Shown here: one piece after another, positions 63,646 through 64,000 of the stretch | Numbering within the stretch: the stretch's first letter is position 1 | Layout: each line of letters opens with the position of its first letter | Assembly (NCBI GenBank): GCA_027923505.1 | Contig: BROI01000002.1 | Location: 744,001-808,000 of the forward strand | Reading direction: 5' to 3' | Length of the DNA stretch: 64,000 bases | Origin: Mayamaea pseudoterrestris | Taxonomy: Eukaryota > Bacillariophyta > Bacillariophyceae > Sellaphorales > Sellaphoraceae | The notes under the pieces: generated by a model | What the model was told of the DNA's origin: nothing | What the model saw: only the letters and a program-made list of their open reading frames with translations | Databases searched by the model: none | Program-made: the position numbers and the translations under genes

Positions 63646-64000
63646 ATGAAGATGCTAATTACTATAATGCTCCTTATGGGCTCCTGCGCGGCATGGTCAT
63701 CATCACCGTCGCGTCGGTCGTTTCTCGATCAAGTCGCCGCGTCAACGACAGCCATTGTCGGTGGCATGTCCTTGGCGGCGACCAACAATCTGCAACCGGC
63801 CATCGCCGTCAGCGGCTTGAACAAGGTCAATGCTCGTTTGGCTGGATTCGGGCTGGTGCCGTATGAAGGCCTTCCGGATGGATTCACGGTGCTTTCCGAA
63901 ATTTGGGGACGAGGAAAGAACCGATTTCCATTGCTGGTATCCTTTGCCCATCCCATAACGTGGGTCGTGACGCTTCCAAGCAACAATGTCAATGGAGAGG
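63646..64000 (+). CDS. Thylakoid-lumen protein, start of gene, 3' end outside window
   Basis: Read from ATG at 63646 in a frame open to the window end (118 codons). The presequence has three parts: a signal peptide MKMLITIMLLMGSCAA with W at the cut (plastid entry), then SSSPSRRSFLDQVAASTTAI, which holds a twin-arginine motif (SRRSFL) before a hydrophobic stretch VGGMSLAA, the mark of Tat transport into thylakoids. The mature part starts near TNNLQPAIAVSG and continues KVNARLAGFGLVPYEGLPDG, FTVLSEIWGRGKNRFPLL, FAHPITWVVTLPSNNVNG. That order recalls lumenal proteins of diatom plastids distantly like PsbP, but I would not name it. The longer plus frame over the same bases (63348-63866) is a shadow. 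Confidence 0.75.
   Translation, partial: MKMLITIMLLMGSCAAWSSSPSRRSFLDQVAASTTAIVGGMSLAATNNLQPAIAVSGLNKVNARLAGFGLVPYEGLPDGFTVLSEIWGRGKNRFPLLVSFAHPITWVVTLPSNNVNGE

Noticed and set aside
63348-63866. 172-residue plus-strand frame at the window end
   Set aside because: Another frame (63646 onward) has a complete ER-plastid-Tat presequence and a natural mature protein, so this one is a shadow.

Overview
This is nuclear DNA of a photosynthetic stramenopile, most likely a diatom. The genes are split by short introns (about 55 to 110 bases, usually GTAAG...AG). Five proteins begin with a signal peptide followed by an ASAFAP-like site with an aromatic residue at the predicted cut, the entry signal of complex red-lineage plastids. 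Two genes code for giant threonine/proline-rich membrane proteins of the type common in diatoms, and a Copia LTR retroelement is present. No prokaryotic operons, CRISPR arrays, tRNA or rRNA genes were seen.

Layout. 1-13.7 kb: two paralogous PT-rich single-pass membrane proteins (the first cut by the window edge) flank a plastid-type mTERF-ankyrin fusion and a protein of ubiquitin-like folds. 13.8-17.6 kb, minus strand: a P-loop kinase/HAD/uracil phosphoribosyltransferase fusion and an ankyrin protein. 17.6-19.0 kb: non-coding, with a spaced inverted repeat. 19.0-25.1 kb: TAN1/THUMPD1, an unknown two-helix membrane protein, mitochondrial ribosomal protein uL3m, a small stramenopile-type protein, and a plastid trigger-factor ribosome-binding domain. 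25.6-34.1 kb: a myristoylated-type CDPK, cytosolic threonyl-tRNA synthetase, and a protein with hnRNP-Q-acidic-like repeats and a Q/P-rich linker. 34.2-38.9 kb, minus strand: a seven-exon gene joining a four-helix voltage-sensor-like module, a two-helix ectodomain and a class III cyclase fold that lacks both metal-binding aspartates. 39.1-48.4 kb: NDUFV1, signal peptidase subunit SPCS3, a propeller-TM-TKL receptor kinase, and Mediator subunit MED14. 48.7-49.4 kb: a plastid DUF1824 protein. 49.6-58.65 kb: a young Copia element with three LTRs and a doubled gag region. 58.7-64 kb: a plastid protein of unknown function, a FHIT-like HIT hydrolase, a stramenopile-restricted-looking protein, and at the edge the start of a thylakoid-lumen protein with ER, plastid and twin-arginine signals.

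The genes do not form one pathway; neighbours mix housekeeping, signalling, plastid and surface functions. The most unusual features are a tandem cassette of 48-base exons in the first PT-rich gene, an in-frame TAG in its paralog, three uncommon domain fusions (mTERF-ankyrin, kinase-HAD-UPRT, voltage sensor-pseudocyclase), and the LTR-gag-LTR-gag-pol-LTR retroelement. All exon boundaries were read by eye from GT/AG signals and frame continuity, so a few may be off by a base or belong to another isoform.
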